From assembly GCF_014773225.1 (NCBI RefSeq), contig NZ_JACXAJ010000007.1, forward strand, positions 115,941 to 179,940: a stretch of DNA of 64,000 bases. The letters run 5' to 3'. The position numbers and the translations under genes are program-made. The first letter of the stretch is position 1. Each line of letters starts with the position of its first letter. The notes below the pieces were generated by a model. It did no database searches, had not been told where the DNA came from, and saw nothing but the letters and a program-made list of their open reading frames with translations. Source of the stretch: Pontibacter aquaedesilientis (GTDB lineage Bacteria > Bacteroidota > Bacteroidia > Cytophagales > Hymenobacteraceae). Shown piece by piece: positions 7,661-16,584 of this stretch.

Positions 7661-10660
7661 TTAGGCCACTTTAGCAGAAGCAACCGGCGTCTTTTTCTCT
7701 TTCACGGTATCGACCACGATTGGCGTAGCGATGAACAGGGAAGAGTAAGTACCGGCCAGTACACCGATAATCATGGCGAACGAGAAGCCTCTCAATACCT
7801 CACCACCGAAGATGAACAGGATCACCACCACGATGAACAAGGTTAGTGACGTGATGATCGTACGGCTGAACGTGCTGATGAGTGCTGGGTTTACCAGTTC
7901 ACGCAGTGGCTTGTTCGGGTTGTCGTTCATGTATTCACGCACACGGTCAAAGATTACCACGGTATCGTTGATAGAGAAACCGATGATGGTCAGAACCGCA
8001 GCAATAAACACCTGGTCCATTTCGTAAGAAACGCCGAATAGGTCGAAGATCGAGAAGATCGCAATGATCATGAGGGCATCGTGCAACAAGGCAATTACAC
8101 CACCCAGTGAGAACTGCCACTTGCTGAAGCGGATCATCACGTAGATGAAGATACCAACCAGCGCCAATAAGATGGCTACCAAGGCTGTTTTCTGAATGTC
8201 GTCGGCCATTGTAGCACCTACTTTAGAGGAGCTCAACACTTCCGGGGTTTGGTTGCTGTATTGCTCCAGACCCTGCATCAAAGCGGCTTTCACTTTCTCG
8301 TCGGCCTGAATGCTCTCGTCATCTGCCAACCAGCTGGTGGTAATTTTCACACGGTTAGAAGCTCCGAATGTCTTCACCTCTGTACCGGCAGACTCAAAAT
8401 CGTCCAACAGCGCAGAGCGAACATCTGAAGCGGCAATTGCCTGATCAAACTCCACCACATAAGAACGGCCACCTTTAAAGTCAACGCCCAGGTTAGGGCC
8501 ACCGTTGATGTACATCGCTACGAAACCGAATACCAGCACACCAAGTGAGAAAGCGTAAGCTGGCTTTCTGAATTTCATTACGTCGAACTTGATGTTGCGG
8601 AACATGTTAGCCGAAAGCACCGTGCCAAATGACAACTTGCCGCTCTTCTTGAAGGCACGCTCTACCAGGATTCTGGAAATGAACACAGAGGTGAAGAAGG
8701 AAGTCGCGATACCGATCATTAGCGTAATAGCAAAGCCTTTCACTGGACCAGAACCGAAGAAGTACAGGATAAAGCCTACCAGGAAGGTTGTTACGTTCGC
8801 ATCCAAGATAGTCGAGAAAGCCTTGTCGTAACCTTTGTTGATCACTTCACGCATGCTCAGTCCTTTGAGCGACTCTTCTCGCATACGCTCGAATATAAGT
8901 ACGTTCGCATCCACGGCCATACCCAGTGTCAACACGATACCGGCTATACCTGGCAATGTAAGAGCGGCGCCAAACTGTGCCAGCACACCCAGGATAAAGA
9001 ACACGTTGAAAAGCAAGGCAAGGTCCGCGATGAAACCGCCACGGGCATAGTATGCGATCATGAAAATAATTACCATGATCAAACCAGCGATTGTAGAGAT
9101 CAGACCCTGGTTGATGGCCTCCTGACCCAGTGATGGACCCACGATCGCCTCTTCCACGATACGGGTAGGGGCAGGCATCTTACCAGCTTTCAGGATATTG
9201 GCAAGGTCTTTCGCTTCTTCAATAGTGAAGTTACCGGAAATAGAAGAGTTACCACCGGTAATCTCGCCCTGCACCACTGGAGCAGAGTATACATAGTTGT
9301 CGAGTACGATCGCCACCTGACGGCCCACGTTATCGCCTGTCAGTTTTGCCCAGCGCTTGCTACCGGCAGGCGTCATGGTCATGTTGATCTCAGGTTGACC
9401 GTTCTGGTCGAAGTCCTGACGCGCATCGTTTACCGCATCACCCGTCATTGGTGCTTTGCCGTCACGGCCTTTCTTTACAGCATATAGCTCTACAAATTCC
9501 TGACGGTTGTCGCCTACAAGCGGCTTCACTGCCCACAGGAATTTCATGTTTGGAGGGAAGATGGCACGTACGTCAGCTCTGTGGAAGATCTCGTTGATCT
9601 TGGCTGTGTCGCGGGTGTTGGCACCGATACCACCTGGCATCTGCGTGAACAGACGGGCCAGTACGCCGGTTTGTCCCATATCCAGTGAGTCAAGGGCAGT
9701 GACTGAAGCGGCCGTGTCAGCCGTCTGAGCGGAAGCGATAGCGGCAGAGTCAGTAGTGGCGGCAGCTTGCGCCAGCACGTCGTCAGCGGCTGCGTCTTTT
9801 GTAGCGGCTGGTGTTGCGGCAGACTGAGGAGCCTGCATAGAAGTACGTCCCAGTTTAAGGCGTCCGGCCTTCTCTTCGGTGTTCAGGTGGTTGTCAAGCT
9901 GAGAGAAATAAGGAGAAACCTCTTCAGGGTTCCACACTTCCCAGAACTCCAGATTGGCCATACCTTGCAGGAGCTTGCGCACACGATCCGGGTTGTCTAT
10001 ACCTGGCAATTCGATCTGGATACGGCCGCTGTTGCCAAGACGCTGAATGTTAGGCTGGTTTACACCGAACTTGTCAACACGCGTGCGCAGGATGTTGAAG
10101 GAACGCTCGATCGCGTCTTCCACCTCTACGTCAATCACGTCGATCACCTCGGCGTTGCTTGACTCGTAGCTGATCTTGCCACGGTTGGCTGTGTTAGAGA
10201 AAATACGGCTCAGGCGTCCGTCCGGCTCTACCTCTCTGAAGGCCTCAGCGAACAGGGAAGTAAACTTCTCCTGGCTGTTTTTCTGCATTTCCTGCGCACG
10301 GGCAAGGGCCTTCAGGAAGTTAGGGTCTTTGCTGTTGCCAGACATAGACTTGATGATCTCTACCGGAGATACTTCCAGCACCACGTGCATACCGCCACGA
10401 AGGTCGAGGCCAAGGCCAAGCTCGCTCTCCTTTACTTCCTGGTAGGTATACTCAGCACCAAGGAAGTTGTAAACTGGCTCTTTCCACACCGAGTCCAGGT
10501 AAGACTGTTGTTTGGCGTGGTCTACGTTGCCTTGTGCGTCTGTGGCATAGGCCTCAGCATCTTTCTGCACACTGCGGGCAACGAACGAGAATGACAGGTA
10601 GTACAGGCAAAGCGCCGATACTATCAGGGTCATAACGATAATAAAATTCTTATTCCGCAT
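7661..10660 (-). CDS. secDF: Protein translocase subunits SecD-SecF, fused
   Basis: Drives late steps of Sec-dependent export using the proton gradient. The 999-aa chain is a natural SecD-SecF fusion, the usual Bacteroidetes form. The SecD half has the N-terminal membrane helix, the LGLDLRGGMHVVLEV motif, a large periplasmic domain and the GMAVDANVLIFERMRE motif of the first membrane bundle. The SecF half begins near residue 690 and has GVDFKGGRSYVVEF and GFSINDTVVIFDRVRE. A roughly 60-residue Ala/Thr/Asp-rich insert lies in the SecD periplasmic domain, about 280-340, and is probably a flexible linker. ATG 10660 (MRNKNFIIVM) is chosen over an in-frame ATG 17 codons upstream because it leads straight into the first membrane helix. 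Confidence 0.95.
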   Translation of the reverse strand: MRNKNFIIVMTLIVSALCLYYLSFSFVARSVQKDAEAYATDAQGNVDHAKQQSYLDSVWKEPVYNFLGAEYTYQEVKESELGLGLDLRGGMHVVLEVSPVEIIKSMSGNSKDPNFLKALARAQEMQKNSQEKFTSLFAEAFREVEPDGRLSRIFSNTANRGKISYESSNAEVIDVIDVEVEDAIERSFNILRTRVDKFGVNQPNIQRLGNSGRIQIELPGIDNPDRVRKLLQGMANLEFWEVWNPEEVSPYFSQLDNHLNTEEKAGRLKLGRTSMQAPQSAATPAATKDAAADDVLAQAAATTDSAAIASAQTADTAASVTALDSLDMGQTGVLARLFTQMPGGIGANTRDTAKINEIFHRADVRAIFPPNMKFLWAVKPLVGDNRQEFVELYAVKKGRDGKAPMTGDAVNDARQDFDQNGQPEINMTMTPAGSKRWAKLTGDNVGRQVAIVLDNYVYSAPVVQGEITGGNSSISGNFTIEEAKDLANILKAGKMPAPTRIVEEAIVGPSLGQEAINQGLISTIAGLIMVIIFMIAYYARGGFIADLALLFNVFFILGVLAQFGAALTLPGIAGIVLTLGMAVDANVLIFERMREESLKGLSMREVINKGYDKAFSTILDANVTTFLVGFILYFFGSGPVKGFAITLMIGIATSFFTSVFISRILVERAFKKSGKLSFGTVLSANMFRNIKFDVMKFRKPAYAFSLGVLVFGFVAMYINGGPNLGVDFKGGRSYVVEFDQAIAASDVRSALLDDFESAGTEVKTFGASNRVKITTSWLADDESIQADEKVKAALMQGLEQYSNQTPEVLSSSKVGATMADDIQKTALVAILLALVGIFIYVMIRFSKWQFSLGGVIALLHDALMIIAIFSIFDLFGVSYEMDQVFIAAVLTIIGFSINDTVVIFDRVREYMNDNPNKPLRELVNPALISTFSRTIITSLTLFIVVVILFIFGGEVLRGFSFAMIIGVLAGTYSSLFIATPIVVDTVKEKKTPVASAKVA

Positions 10661-10830
10661 GGGTTGGTTGATAAATAAAGTATAGTTGAAATAATGGTAA
10701 TGCTCTGTCAATCACAGCGGTGCTATCTTACATGAACCAAGAAATGCCGTGAAACCGTTTCGCCATACCTGAGTTTTGGGTATGCGCAACGGGCCAGGTC
10801 CGAATCGGGCCTGCGGGGAAAGGAAATCGC

Positions 10831-11202
10831 TTAGGGAGCGTTGGGTTGAATGGAAACAGGGAAGAAGCGGGCTACAAAACCGGCTCCGGGCGCTCTGGCC
10901 GCATAGGCAGGCAGTGCTTCGTCGGCAGGTATGGCAAAGGCAGGTATAGGCGTGGGCTCCGTGGCGTCCTGCTCGAGGTTGAGCACCACAAAAGAAGTTG
11001 TGCCTTCCAGCGATACCTTCTGCTTGATAACGGTTTTTTCCTGTGGGGCATTTGCCAGGTGAGAGGCATGCTGCGCAGGTATACCTGAGGCATTGGAACT
11101 ATACGCCACCACTTCCTGGCCATTGAGCATCAGCGCCCAAAGCAGGGTTACGGTCATCAAAAGATGCCGGAAATGTGGCAATATGTTAAATGCGGTTGGC
11201 AT
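10831..11202 (-). CDS. Small secreted or anchored hypothetical protein
   Basis: A 123-aa product that I do not recognise. Residues ~13-30 are hydrophobic (LLMTVTLLWALMLNG) and could be a signal peptide or anchor. The rest is Ala/Pro-rich and ends FFPVSIQPNAP. It lies between secDF and trkA on the same strand, 43 bases after trkA, so it may be the last gene of that leftward unit. It contains a full 12-bp palindrome CAGGTATACCTG at 11076-11087, encoding Ser-Gly-Ile-Pro-Ala. Codon use looks like its neighbours. Confidence 0.55.
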   Translation of the reverse strand: MPTAFNILPHFRHLLMTVTLLWALMLNGQEVVAYSSNASGIPAQHASHLANAPQEKTVIKQKVSLEGTTSFVVLNLEQDATEPTPIPAFAIPADEALPAYAARAPGAGFVARFFPVSIQPNAP

Positions 11203-11245
11203 ATAGAAAGCAAATGTAACGTCTTTCTCCGAAAAATAAAACCTG

Positions 11246-11938
11246 TTAGCGGTTTATATCAATAAATCGTTTGATGTCCTGCTTTTTTCCGATAAGAATC
11301 AGAATATCAGATGGATAGATAATGGTGTCGGCCTTCGGGACACCGATGATGTGCTCCACCTGGGTCGGTTTGCCATCCTGTATCTCCTCAAAGAAGCGCT
11401 TAATGGTGATCATGTTGAGGTTGTACTTCTCGCGCAGCGATATCTTGGCCAGGCTCTTGTTGGCGATGCCACGCGGGGTATTGATCTCCACAATCTCGTA
11501 GTTGTCGGGCAGCGGCAGGAAGGTGCGAATGTTGGGCTGCAGCAGGCGCTCAGCCACGGTTTTGCCTACTTCCCCTTCCGGCGAAAGGATTTCCTGCACC
11601 CCCATTTTCTCCAGAATACGACGCTGCTGCTTGTTGGATGCCCGTGTGATCACACGCTTGATATTAAGCTCCTGCAGGTTAGCCGTAGTAATCAGCAGGG
11701 CCTCGAAGTCCTCTCCGATAGCCACGATGGCCGCATCCATGTCCTGCACGTTCTGCGCTTCGAGAGCACGAATGTCGGTGGCGTCGAGGGCAACGGCGTA
11801 GGCCACCTCGTCCTTGATGGCTTCCACGTGGTCTTCATCGTTGTCGATGGCGAGCACCTCAGCACCACGCTCTGCGAGTGTGCGTGCGATGGAGTTGCCG
11901 AATATACCCAGGCCGATTACTACGAACTTGTGTCGCAT
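11246..11938 (-). CDS. TrkA/KtrA-type potassium channel regulator
   Basis: A cytosolic RCK protein of 230 aa that gates a potassium uptake channel in response to nucleotides. The RCK_N Rossmann domain (1-~125) starts KFVVIGLGIFGNS with the acidic end of strand two at AIDNDEDH. An RCK_C ligand domain occupies ~140-225. No TrkH/KtrB membrane partner is encoded in the window, so the channel must lie elsewhere. The start codon overlaps the udk stop in TAATG, which suggests translational coupling. Confidence 0.9.
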   Translation of the reverse strand: MRHKFVVIGLGIFGNSIARTLAERGAEVLAIDNDEDHVEAIKDEVAYAVALDATDIRALEAQNVQDMDAAIVAIGEDFEALLITTANLQELNIKRVITRASNKQQRRILEKMGVQEILSPEGEVGKTVAERLLQPNIRTFLPLPDNYEIVEINTPRGIANKSLAKISLREKYNLNMITIKRFFEEIQDGKPTQVEHIIGVPKADTIIYPSDILILIGKKQDIKRFIDINR

Positions 11939-12555
11939 TATTTTATCTTGGAGTTAAGGAATGTGGTCAGTACATCCAGTCCGCGCTCAAAATTCTCGTT
12001 GTTCGGGATGATGATGTCTGCGTCGTTTTTATAGGGCTTGATGTACTTTTCGTAAGTAGGCGCCACATGGTGGGTATAGCGGTAAAGCACATCGTCGAGG
12101 TCGTAGCCGCGCTCCACTTTGTCGCGCACGATGCGGCGCTGCAGCTTGATATACTCCTTGGCGTCAATGTATACCTTCAGGTCCAGCAGCTTGGCGATTT
12201 CCTCGAAGTAAAATACGAAGATACCCTCTACCACCACAATCGGCGCTGGCTTAAACTCCAGTTGCTTAGGCACTACGTTCGGGTTGTTGAAGGTATACTC
12301 CTGGCGGTGAACGGTTTCGCCCTTGCTCAATCGGAGGATGTCCTGAGCGTAGGCTTCGTCGTCGATGCAGGAGGGAAGGTCGAAATTGACTACCCCGTTG
12401 AGGTCGCGGGACTGGTGCTCGCGGTCTTTGTAATAGTTGTCCTGAGAGATCAGGCAAATATTTTCTGGTGAGAACGACGTGAGTAGCTTGTTCAAAAAAG
12501 TGGTTTTTCCTGAAGCACTACCTCCTGTGATTCCGACGATAAATGGCTTTTGCAT
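11938..12555 (-). CDS. udk: Uridine kinase
   Basis: Phosphorylates uridine and cytidine to the monophosphates in pyrimidine salvage. The 205-aa length is typical. The P-loop GGSASGKT is at residues 11-18, followed by SQDNYYKD and the NFDLPSCID region of the family, with RRIVRDKVERGYD in the lid. It lies upstream of trkA with a 1-base overlap and 85 bases after rdgB. A phosphoribosyltransferase of possible pyrimidine function lies further up in the same direction. Confidence 0.95.
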   Translation of the reverse strand: MQKPFIVGITGGSASGKTTFLNKLLTSFSPENICLISQDNYYKDREHQSRDLNGVVNFDLPSCIDDEAYAQDILRLSKGETVHRQEYTFNNPNVVPKQLEFKPAPIVVVEGIFVFYFEEIAKLLDLKVYIDAKEYIKLQRRIVRDKVERGYDLDDVLYRYTHHVAPTYEKYIKPYKNDADIIIPNNENFERGLDVLTTFLNSKIK

Positions 12556-12640
12556 TGGAAGTTATGGTTTCAGGCTACAAAATTAGTCTTTTAAGGCTTA
12601 AGTGGCTACTGCCAGGCCTAATAATTTTACCACCAAAACG

Positions 12641-13219
12641 TCACTGCGCCTTCAAAAATTCCACCAGCCTGCGTATCGCCTCCCCACGGTGGCTGATGGC
12701 ATTCTTCTCCTCCGGGCTCATCTCGGCGAAGGTGCGGTCATGCCCCTCAGGTGTAAATACAGGGTCGTATCCGAAGCCTTTATCACCTTTCCATTCGGTG
12801 GTGATATGGCCGTTCACAGTGCCCTCAAACTGGTGCTCCTGCCCGTCCAGGTATAGCGTAATGGATGTTCTGAAACGGGCGCGTCGGATGTCGTGGCCTT
12901 CCAGGTTCTGGAGCAGGCGGCGGATGTTGTCGGCGTCGCTGCGCTGCGGTCCGGCATAGCGGGCCGAGTACACGCCCGGCTCGCCGCAGAGGGCATCCAC
13001 TTCCAGCCCGGTGTCGTCGGCAAAGCAATTGACTTTGTAGTTCTCCCACACATACTGCGCCTTCTGCCGCGAGTTGCCTTCCAGCGTGTCCTGTTCCTCG
13101 GCCAGTTCTTCGTGGCAGCCAATGTCTTCCAAAGTCAGCAGCTTGTACTTGCCTTCGAGCATGCGGCTCACTTCGGCTACTTTGTTTTTATTGTTGGTGG
13201 CGAAGCAGATTTCTTTCAT
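12641..13219 (-). CDS. rdgB: Non-canonical purine NTP pyrophosphatase (RdgB/HAM1)
   Basis: Hydrolyses ITP, dITP and XTP to the monophosphates, keeping deaminated purines out of nucleic acids. The 192-aa protein starts with the family signature FATNNKNKVAEV, followed by FADDTGLEVDALCGEPGVYS, FGYDPVF and SHRGEAIRRL. The length is normal. It belongs to a leftward group with the 2TM protein and PRTase upstream and udk downstream. Confidence 0.95.
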   Translation of the reverse strand: MKEICFATNNKNKVAEVSRMLEGKYKLLTLEDIGCHEELAEEQDTLEGNSRQKAQYVWENYKVNCFADDTGLEVDALCGEPGVYSARYAGPQRSDADNIRRLLQNLEGHDIRRARFRTSITLYLDGQEHQFEGTVNGHITTEWKGDKGFGYDPVFTPEGHDRTFAEMSPEEKNAISHRGEAIRRLVEFLKAQ

Positions 13220-13340
13220 GGATCAGGATTTTCGGGATTAATAAAGGATATCCAGGATTTTGGTGCCGGATTATGTAGCAAGTTTCCAGCGCCAAGTTAA
13301 TTACTACGTGCTGCCGGATGTAAGGATTTTGAGGGACTCT

Positions 13341-13679
13341 TTACTGCTTGGGAGCAACTGCATCGGCTTGCGAACGCCGTTCCAGATTTTTCAGCTTAAT
13401 ATATCTTTTAGTATTGGAATTCCAGTGGTAGGCAAATATACCCAAACCGATTGCGCTGTAAATAAAAAACCTGACAAAAAAGTCGGAAGAAGTATAGGCA
13501 TCGGCAAGTGCAGCGGTATCCCAAGCTTTTAGCACATCCCATACCTTTAACAGCTGCGACACGATTGCCAAGAGCATGCCCCACAGCAAGCCGCGTGTCA
13601 GAATGTAATGCCACTGGCCGCGCCTTTTTGCTTTAGCCCACTTGCCAAGGAATCGTGTTTCTTCTTTGTTCAGGTGCAT
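13341..13679 (-). CDS. Conserved two-helix membrane protein
   Basis: 112 aa with a basic N-terminus (EETRFLGKWAKAKRRGQWHY), two membrane helices (about 27-46 and 69-86) and a basic cytosolic tail. The pattern of a Trp/Tyr-rich entry to helix one followed by GLLWGMLLA is common in small Bacteroidetes membrane proteins of unknown role. It lies 20 bases from the PRTase gene and in the same direction, so co-transcription is likely. I cannot give a function. Confidence 0.65.
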   Translation of the reverse strand: MHLNKEETRFLGKWAKAKRRGQWHYILTRGLLWGMLLAIVSQLLKVWDVLKAWDTAALADAYTSSDFFVRFFIYSAIGLGIFAYHWNSNTKRYIKLKNLERRSQADAVAPKQ

Positions 13680-13699
13680 GGCGATGTTAGGTTTTGATC

Positions 13700-14209
13700 T
13701 TAATGCAAGTACGCCGCGACTTCATTTTCCTGCAGCACTACATCCACACGCTCGCGCAGGGTAGTGGCCAGGGAGTAGCCTGTATAAGTAGAAGACACTG
13801 GGAACAAGGTATGGTGACGATTTACCAGTGTGGCAATTTCTACTTTTTTAGGATTTTGCGGCAGCAGGGCGTTCAAGGTATAGGCCAGCGTCTTGCCTGT
13901 GTTGAGCACGTCGTCCACAATAATGACTACAGTATTTTCCAGGTTGGCATTCTCAGGCGTAATGGCGACAGGCGATTGTAGCGGGGCCGTTTTGTCCAGC
14001 GATACCTGCAGCAGCGTTACCTTAAGCGGCGAAATTTTCTCCAGTTCGGCCGCCAGCATGCCAGCCAGGGTATAGCCGTTGCGGTGTATGCCTGCCAGGG
14101 CAAGTGTCTGTTCCTCAAAGTTTTGCTCGTATACCTCGTAAGCCATGCGGGTGATTTTTTGCCGTATCTGGCTTTGGTCGAGTATCAGATTTTGCTGTGA
14201 ATGCTTCAT
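13700..14209 (-). CDS. PyrR-like phosphoribosyltransferase
   Basis: Type I PRTase fold, 169 aa. The PRPP-binding loop VVIIVDDVLNTGKT lies at residues 94-107, and an RNGYTLA hood segment near 43-49. It resembles PyrR-family proteins, which combine weak uracil phosphoribosyltransferase activity with pyr mRNA binding, but no pyr operon is present here and RNA binding cannot be judged. It could also be a hypoxanthine or uracil salvage enzyme. It is first in a leftward group leading to rdgB and udk, so nucleotide salvage is a reasonable guess. Confidence 0.8.
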   Translation of the reverse strand: MKHSQQNLILDQSQIRQKITRMAYEVYEQNFEEQTLALAGIHRNGYTLAGMLAAELEKISPLKVTLLQVSLDKTAPLQSPVAITPENANLENTVVIIVDDVLNTGKTLAYTLNALLPQNPKKVEIATLVNRHHTLFPVSSTYTGYSLATTLRERVDVVLQENEVAAYLH

Positions 14210-14337
14210 GTAGGTATAGGTATAAGGTACAGTGCTGTGCCTGAGGCAAATTTAAATAATTATCGATAGGAACAGCATGCGATGGCAAATGAGTAAAATA
14301 ATTTGGTTAGTAGCGTTTTAATTTCAAAAATACTTAT

Positions 14338-14345
14338 TAAATTTG
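14338..14345 (+). promoter_or_regulatory. Putative -7 element of the rpmE2 promoter
   Basis: TAAATTTG matches TAnnTTTG, 42 bases before the rpmE2 start codon. The upstream 20-25 bases are AT-rich with a TTTT where the -33 box would be. Confidence 0.45.
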
Positions 14346-14386
14346 CAGTCCGATTCAGAAATTAAGGTTAATTAACGTTTATAATA

Positions 14387-14632
14387 ATGAAAAAAGGCAT
14401 TCACCCAGAATACAGAGAGGTGGTTTTCCAGGATATGACGAGTGATTTCAAATTTATCACACGTTCTACGATGAATTCTGACGAGAAAATCACAATGGAA
14501 GACGGCAAAGAATATCCAGTAATCAAAGTGGAAGTTTCTTCTGCGTCTCACCCTTTCTACACTGGCAAAAACATCTTCGTGGATACTGCTGGTCGTGTGG
14601 AGCGTTTCAACACACGTTACAAGAAAAAATAA
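14387..14632 (+). CDS. rpmE2: 50S ribosomal protein L31, type B
   Basis: An 81-aa structural protein of the large ribosomal subunit at the subunit interface. It starts [16 protein letters not shown] and has HPFYTGKN and the basic tail RFNTRYKKK. It has no cysteine, so it is the zinc-free (C-minus) type B form, which can serve when zinc is scarce. In Bacteroidetes this is often the only L31. A full palindrome CAGGTATACCTG (14634-14645) starts one base after the stop codon, before a strong terminator. Confidence 0.97.
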   Translation: MKKGIHPEYREVVFQDMTSDFKFITRSTMNSDEKITMEDGKEYPVIKVEVSSASHPFYTGKNIFVDTAGRVERFNTRYKKK

Positions 14633-14658
14633 GCAGGTATACCTGGTTAAAACGTTTC

Positions 14659-14698
14659 AAAAAAAGAGTCTTCTTGAGCATATCGGGAAGACTCTTTT
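14659..14698 (+). terminator. Terminator after rpmE2
   Basis: AAAAGAGTCTTC pairs with GAAGACTCTTTT around a 13-base loop, followed by a T-rich stretch. Confidence 0.8.
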
Positions 14699-14779
14699 AC
14701 TTTTACCCAAGGTGAAGCAATTGGCCCGGTTTCTGTTATAGCAAAAACTATATATAAACGCCTGCCAAACCCCAGAACT

Positions 14780-15220
14780 ATGAGACGTACAACTACTCAC
14801 CTGCTTGCCTTGCTGTCGCTTTTCGCCTTTGCTTCCTGCGACAAAACTAAAGACGTTATACCTGAGCCAGAGCCGGTAGACAAAACCGTGGTCTTTGAAG
14901 TGTTCGGCAATCAGGACTTTTCCTACAGTCAGTATGGCGAGGAGGAGATAAGGATACAGTTGGTAATCAGCCGAATGAACAACTATGTGGCTGACGCGAT
15001 ACAAACGGTGGTGTTCGACAGCACTTTTACGATGGCCCTAAAGGATGTACCTGTGCGATCCAACAAAATGGTGATCAGGAAAACAGTGCCGGCTGTCTTG
15101 GACAAGAAGGAGCAGGTGTCTGTTGGGAGCGGGTATAATTACCGGCAACAATCCTTTGGCAAAAACCAGTCCTTCCCTGCCGATCAAGTAGAGAAGACTT
15201 TCCAGCTGACCGTCTATTGA
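14780..15220 (+). CDS. Hypothetical lipoprotein
   Basis: 146 aa. A signal peptide with lipobox FAFASC places the lipidated Cys at residue 20, so it is exported and lipid-anchored. A Pro/Glu linker follows (PEPEPVDK), then a single compact domain rich in beta-forming residues, with no cysteine. I recognise no family. The two flanking genes are on the same strand, each behind its own terminator-like hairpin, so it looks monocistronic. Confidence 0.7.
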   Translation: MRRTTTHLLALLSLFAFASCDKTKDVIPEPEPVDKTVVFEVFGNQDFSYSQYGEEEIRIQLVISRMNNYVADAIQTVVFDSTFTMALKDVPVRSNKMVIRKTVPAVLDKKEQVSVGSGYNYRQQSFGKNQSFPADQVEKTFQLTVY

Positions 15221-15245
15221 GGAAAAGATTACACGTAATTAAGCC

Positions 15246-15283
15246 TGTCTTCCTGAACTATTTCGGGAAGACTTTTCTATTTT
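15246..15283 (+). terminator. Terminator after the lipoprotein gene
   Basis: GTCTTCC pairs with GGAAGAC and is followed by a T-rich run. It ends only a few bases before the next start codon at 15291. Confidence 0.6.
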
Positions 15284-15290
15284 TGTAGCT

Positions 15291-16496
15291 ATGAATATCA
15301 TTCTCTTCGATGAACCTGTTATCCGGCAGTCGCTGCTGCCGCTGACTTTTACCAGACCAGTAGCCGGTATACGGGTAGGCATTATGACCATTGCCGAAAA
15401 ATGGCAGACCTACGCGGGGGCAACCGTTTCGTTTCTGACGCAGCCCTACCTGCAGCAGAAGTTCGCCGCGCAGTTTCAGCCAGGCAGCCTGTACGTGAAC
15501 GGAGCCGTTTGCCCTGATACGCAGCTGGTGCAGCAAGTAAAAGCCTTGCAAGCAGGTGAGAGCCTCTGGCATGATGGTCTATTGGTAGCCCTGCATGCAG
15601 GCAACGAGGAGTTTAAAACCATAGAAGACTTGGCCAACCATACCTTCGATGAGAAGCAGGATTGCCAGCCAGAAGCTATCATCCGGGAGGTATGGGAGAT
15701 CTTTGTGCAGAACGGAGAGCAGATCCGCAGTGACTACAAGGTGCTGACGGATGGACGTGAGAGTCAGCCCATCGGCGACAAGTATACCATGGTGTATGGC
15801 GAGGAGAACATTTTCATTGAAGAAGGCGCCAAGATACGGGCGGCCATCCTCAATGCTGAAAACGGACCGATCTACATTGGCAAGAATGCACAGATACACG
15901 AGGGCGCGGTCATAAAAGGCCCCTTTGCGATTTGCGAAAGCAGCAACGTGAATGTGGGCGGCAAAATGCGCGGCGACGTCACCATCGGACCTTTCTCGAA
16001 GGTTGGCGGTGAAGTCGCGGCTTCGGTTATTTTTGGCTATACCAATAAAGGCCACGAAGGCTACCTGGGCAACTCGGTGCTGGGCGAGTGGTGCAACCTG
16101 GGTGCCGACACCAACACCTCGAACCTGAAGAACAATTACGCGGAGGTGAAAATCTGGAGCTATGCCAAAGGCGGCTTCAAGAACACGGGGCAGCAGTTCT
16201 GTGGCCTGATCATGGGCGATCACAGCAAAAGCGGCATCAACACGATGTTCAACACAGGCACAGTGGTTGGGGTGAGCGCTAACATCTTCGGGGCTGGTTA
16301 TCCGCGCAATTTTATACCATCCTTTGCCTGGGGAGGCGCCTCAGGCTTCGAGACATTCCAGCTTCGCAAGGCCAACGAGGTAGCCGAGAAGGTAATGGAG
16401 CGACGCAGCCTGGCTTACGACGAAGTAGAGCAAAATATCATGGCCGAAATCTTTGAACAGACCCGTGAATACCGGGTGTGGGATAGGAAAGGCTAA
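15291..16496 (+). CDS. GlmU-like sugar nucleotidyltransferase
   Basis: 401 aa. The N-terminal ~190 residues form a divergent nucleotidyltransferase-like domain (MNIILFDEPVIRQSLLPLTFTRP). The C-terminal half is a left-handed beta-helix with hexapeptide repeats (for example IYIGKNAQIHEGAVI, then GDVTIGPFSKVGGEV), ending in a short helical tail. Bacteroidetes proteins of this type are annotated as GlmU family or putative sugar nucleotidyltransferases. It may make UDP-GlcNAc or another activated sugar, which would fit the surface-glycan genes in the window. The missing classical LxxGxGTRM signature makes the substrate uncertain. Confidence 0.85.
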   Translation: MNIILFDEPVIRQSLLPLTFTRPVAGIRVGIMTIAEKWQTYAGATVSFLTQPYLQQKFAAQFQPGSLYVNGAVCPDTQLVQQVKALQAGESLWHDGLLVALHAGNEEFKTIEDLANHTFDEKQDCQPEAIIREVWEIFVQNGEQIRSDYKVLTDGRESQPIGDKYTMVYGEENIFIEEGAKIRAAILNAENGPIYIGKNAQIHEGAVIKGPFAICESSNVNVGGKMRGDVTIGPFSKVGGEVAASVIFGYTNKGHEGYLGNSVLGEWCNLGADTNTSNLKNNYAEVKIWSYAKGGFKNTGQQFCGLIMGDHSKSGINTMFNTGTVVGVSANIFGAGYPRNFIPSFAWGGASGFETFQLRKANEVAEKVMERRSLAYDEVEQNIMAEIFEQTREYRVWDRKG

Positions 16497-16500
16497 TGGC

Positions 16501-16580
16501 TAAATTGTTTAATGGTTAAATTGCTGTTTCCGTGGAATGTGAGTTTAACAATTTAACCATCCAACCATTTAACAGTTAAC
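16501..16580. repeat. Intergenic AATTTAAC-type repeat with hairpin
   Basis: An 80-base AT-rich block between the GlmU-like gene and holB. AATGGTTAAATTG-type sequence at 16511-16523 pairs with CAATTTAACCAT at 16549-16560, and TTTAACAGTTAAC follows. The same words recur at 31406-31434 and around recQ/purD (60918-61044). Confidence 0.5.
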
Positions 16581-16584
16581 AAAC

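Noticed and set aside
15579..16223. 214-codon minus-strand frame
   Set aside because: Antisense of the GlmU-like hexapeptide-repeat region; periodic repeats keep the frame open.
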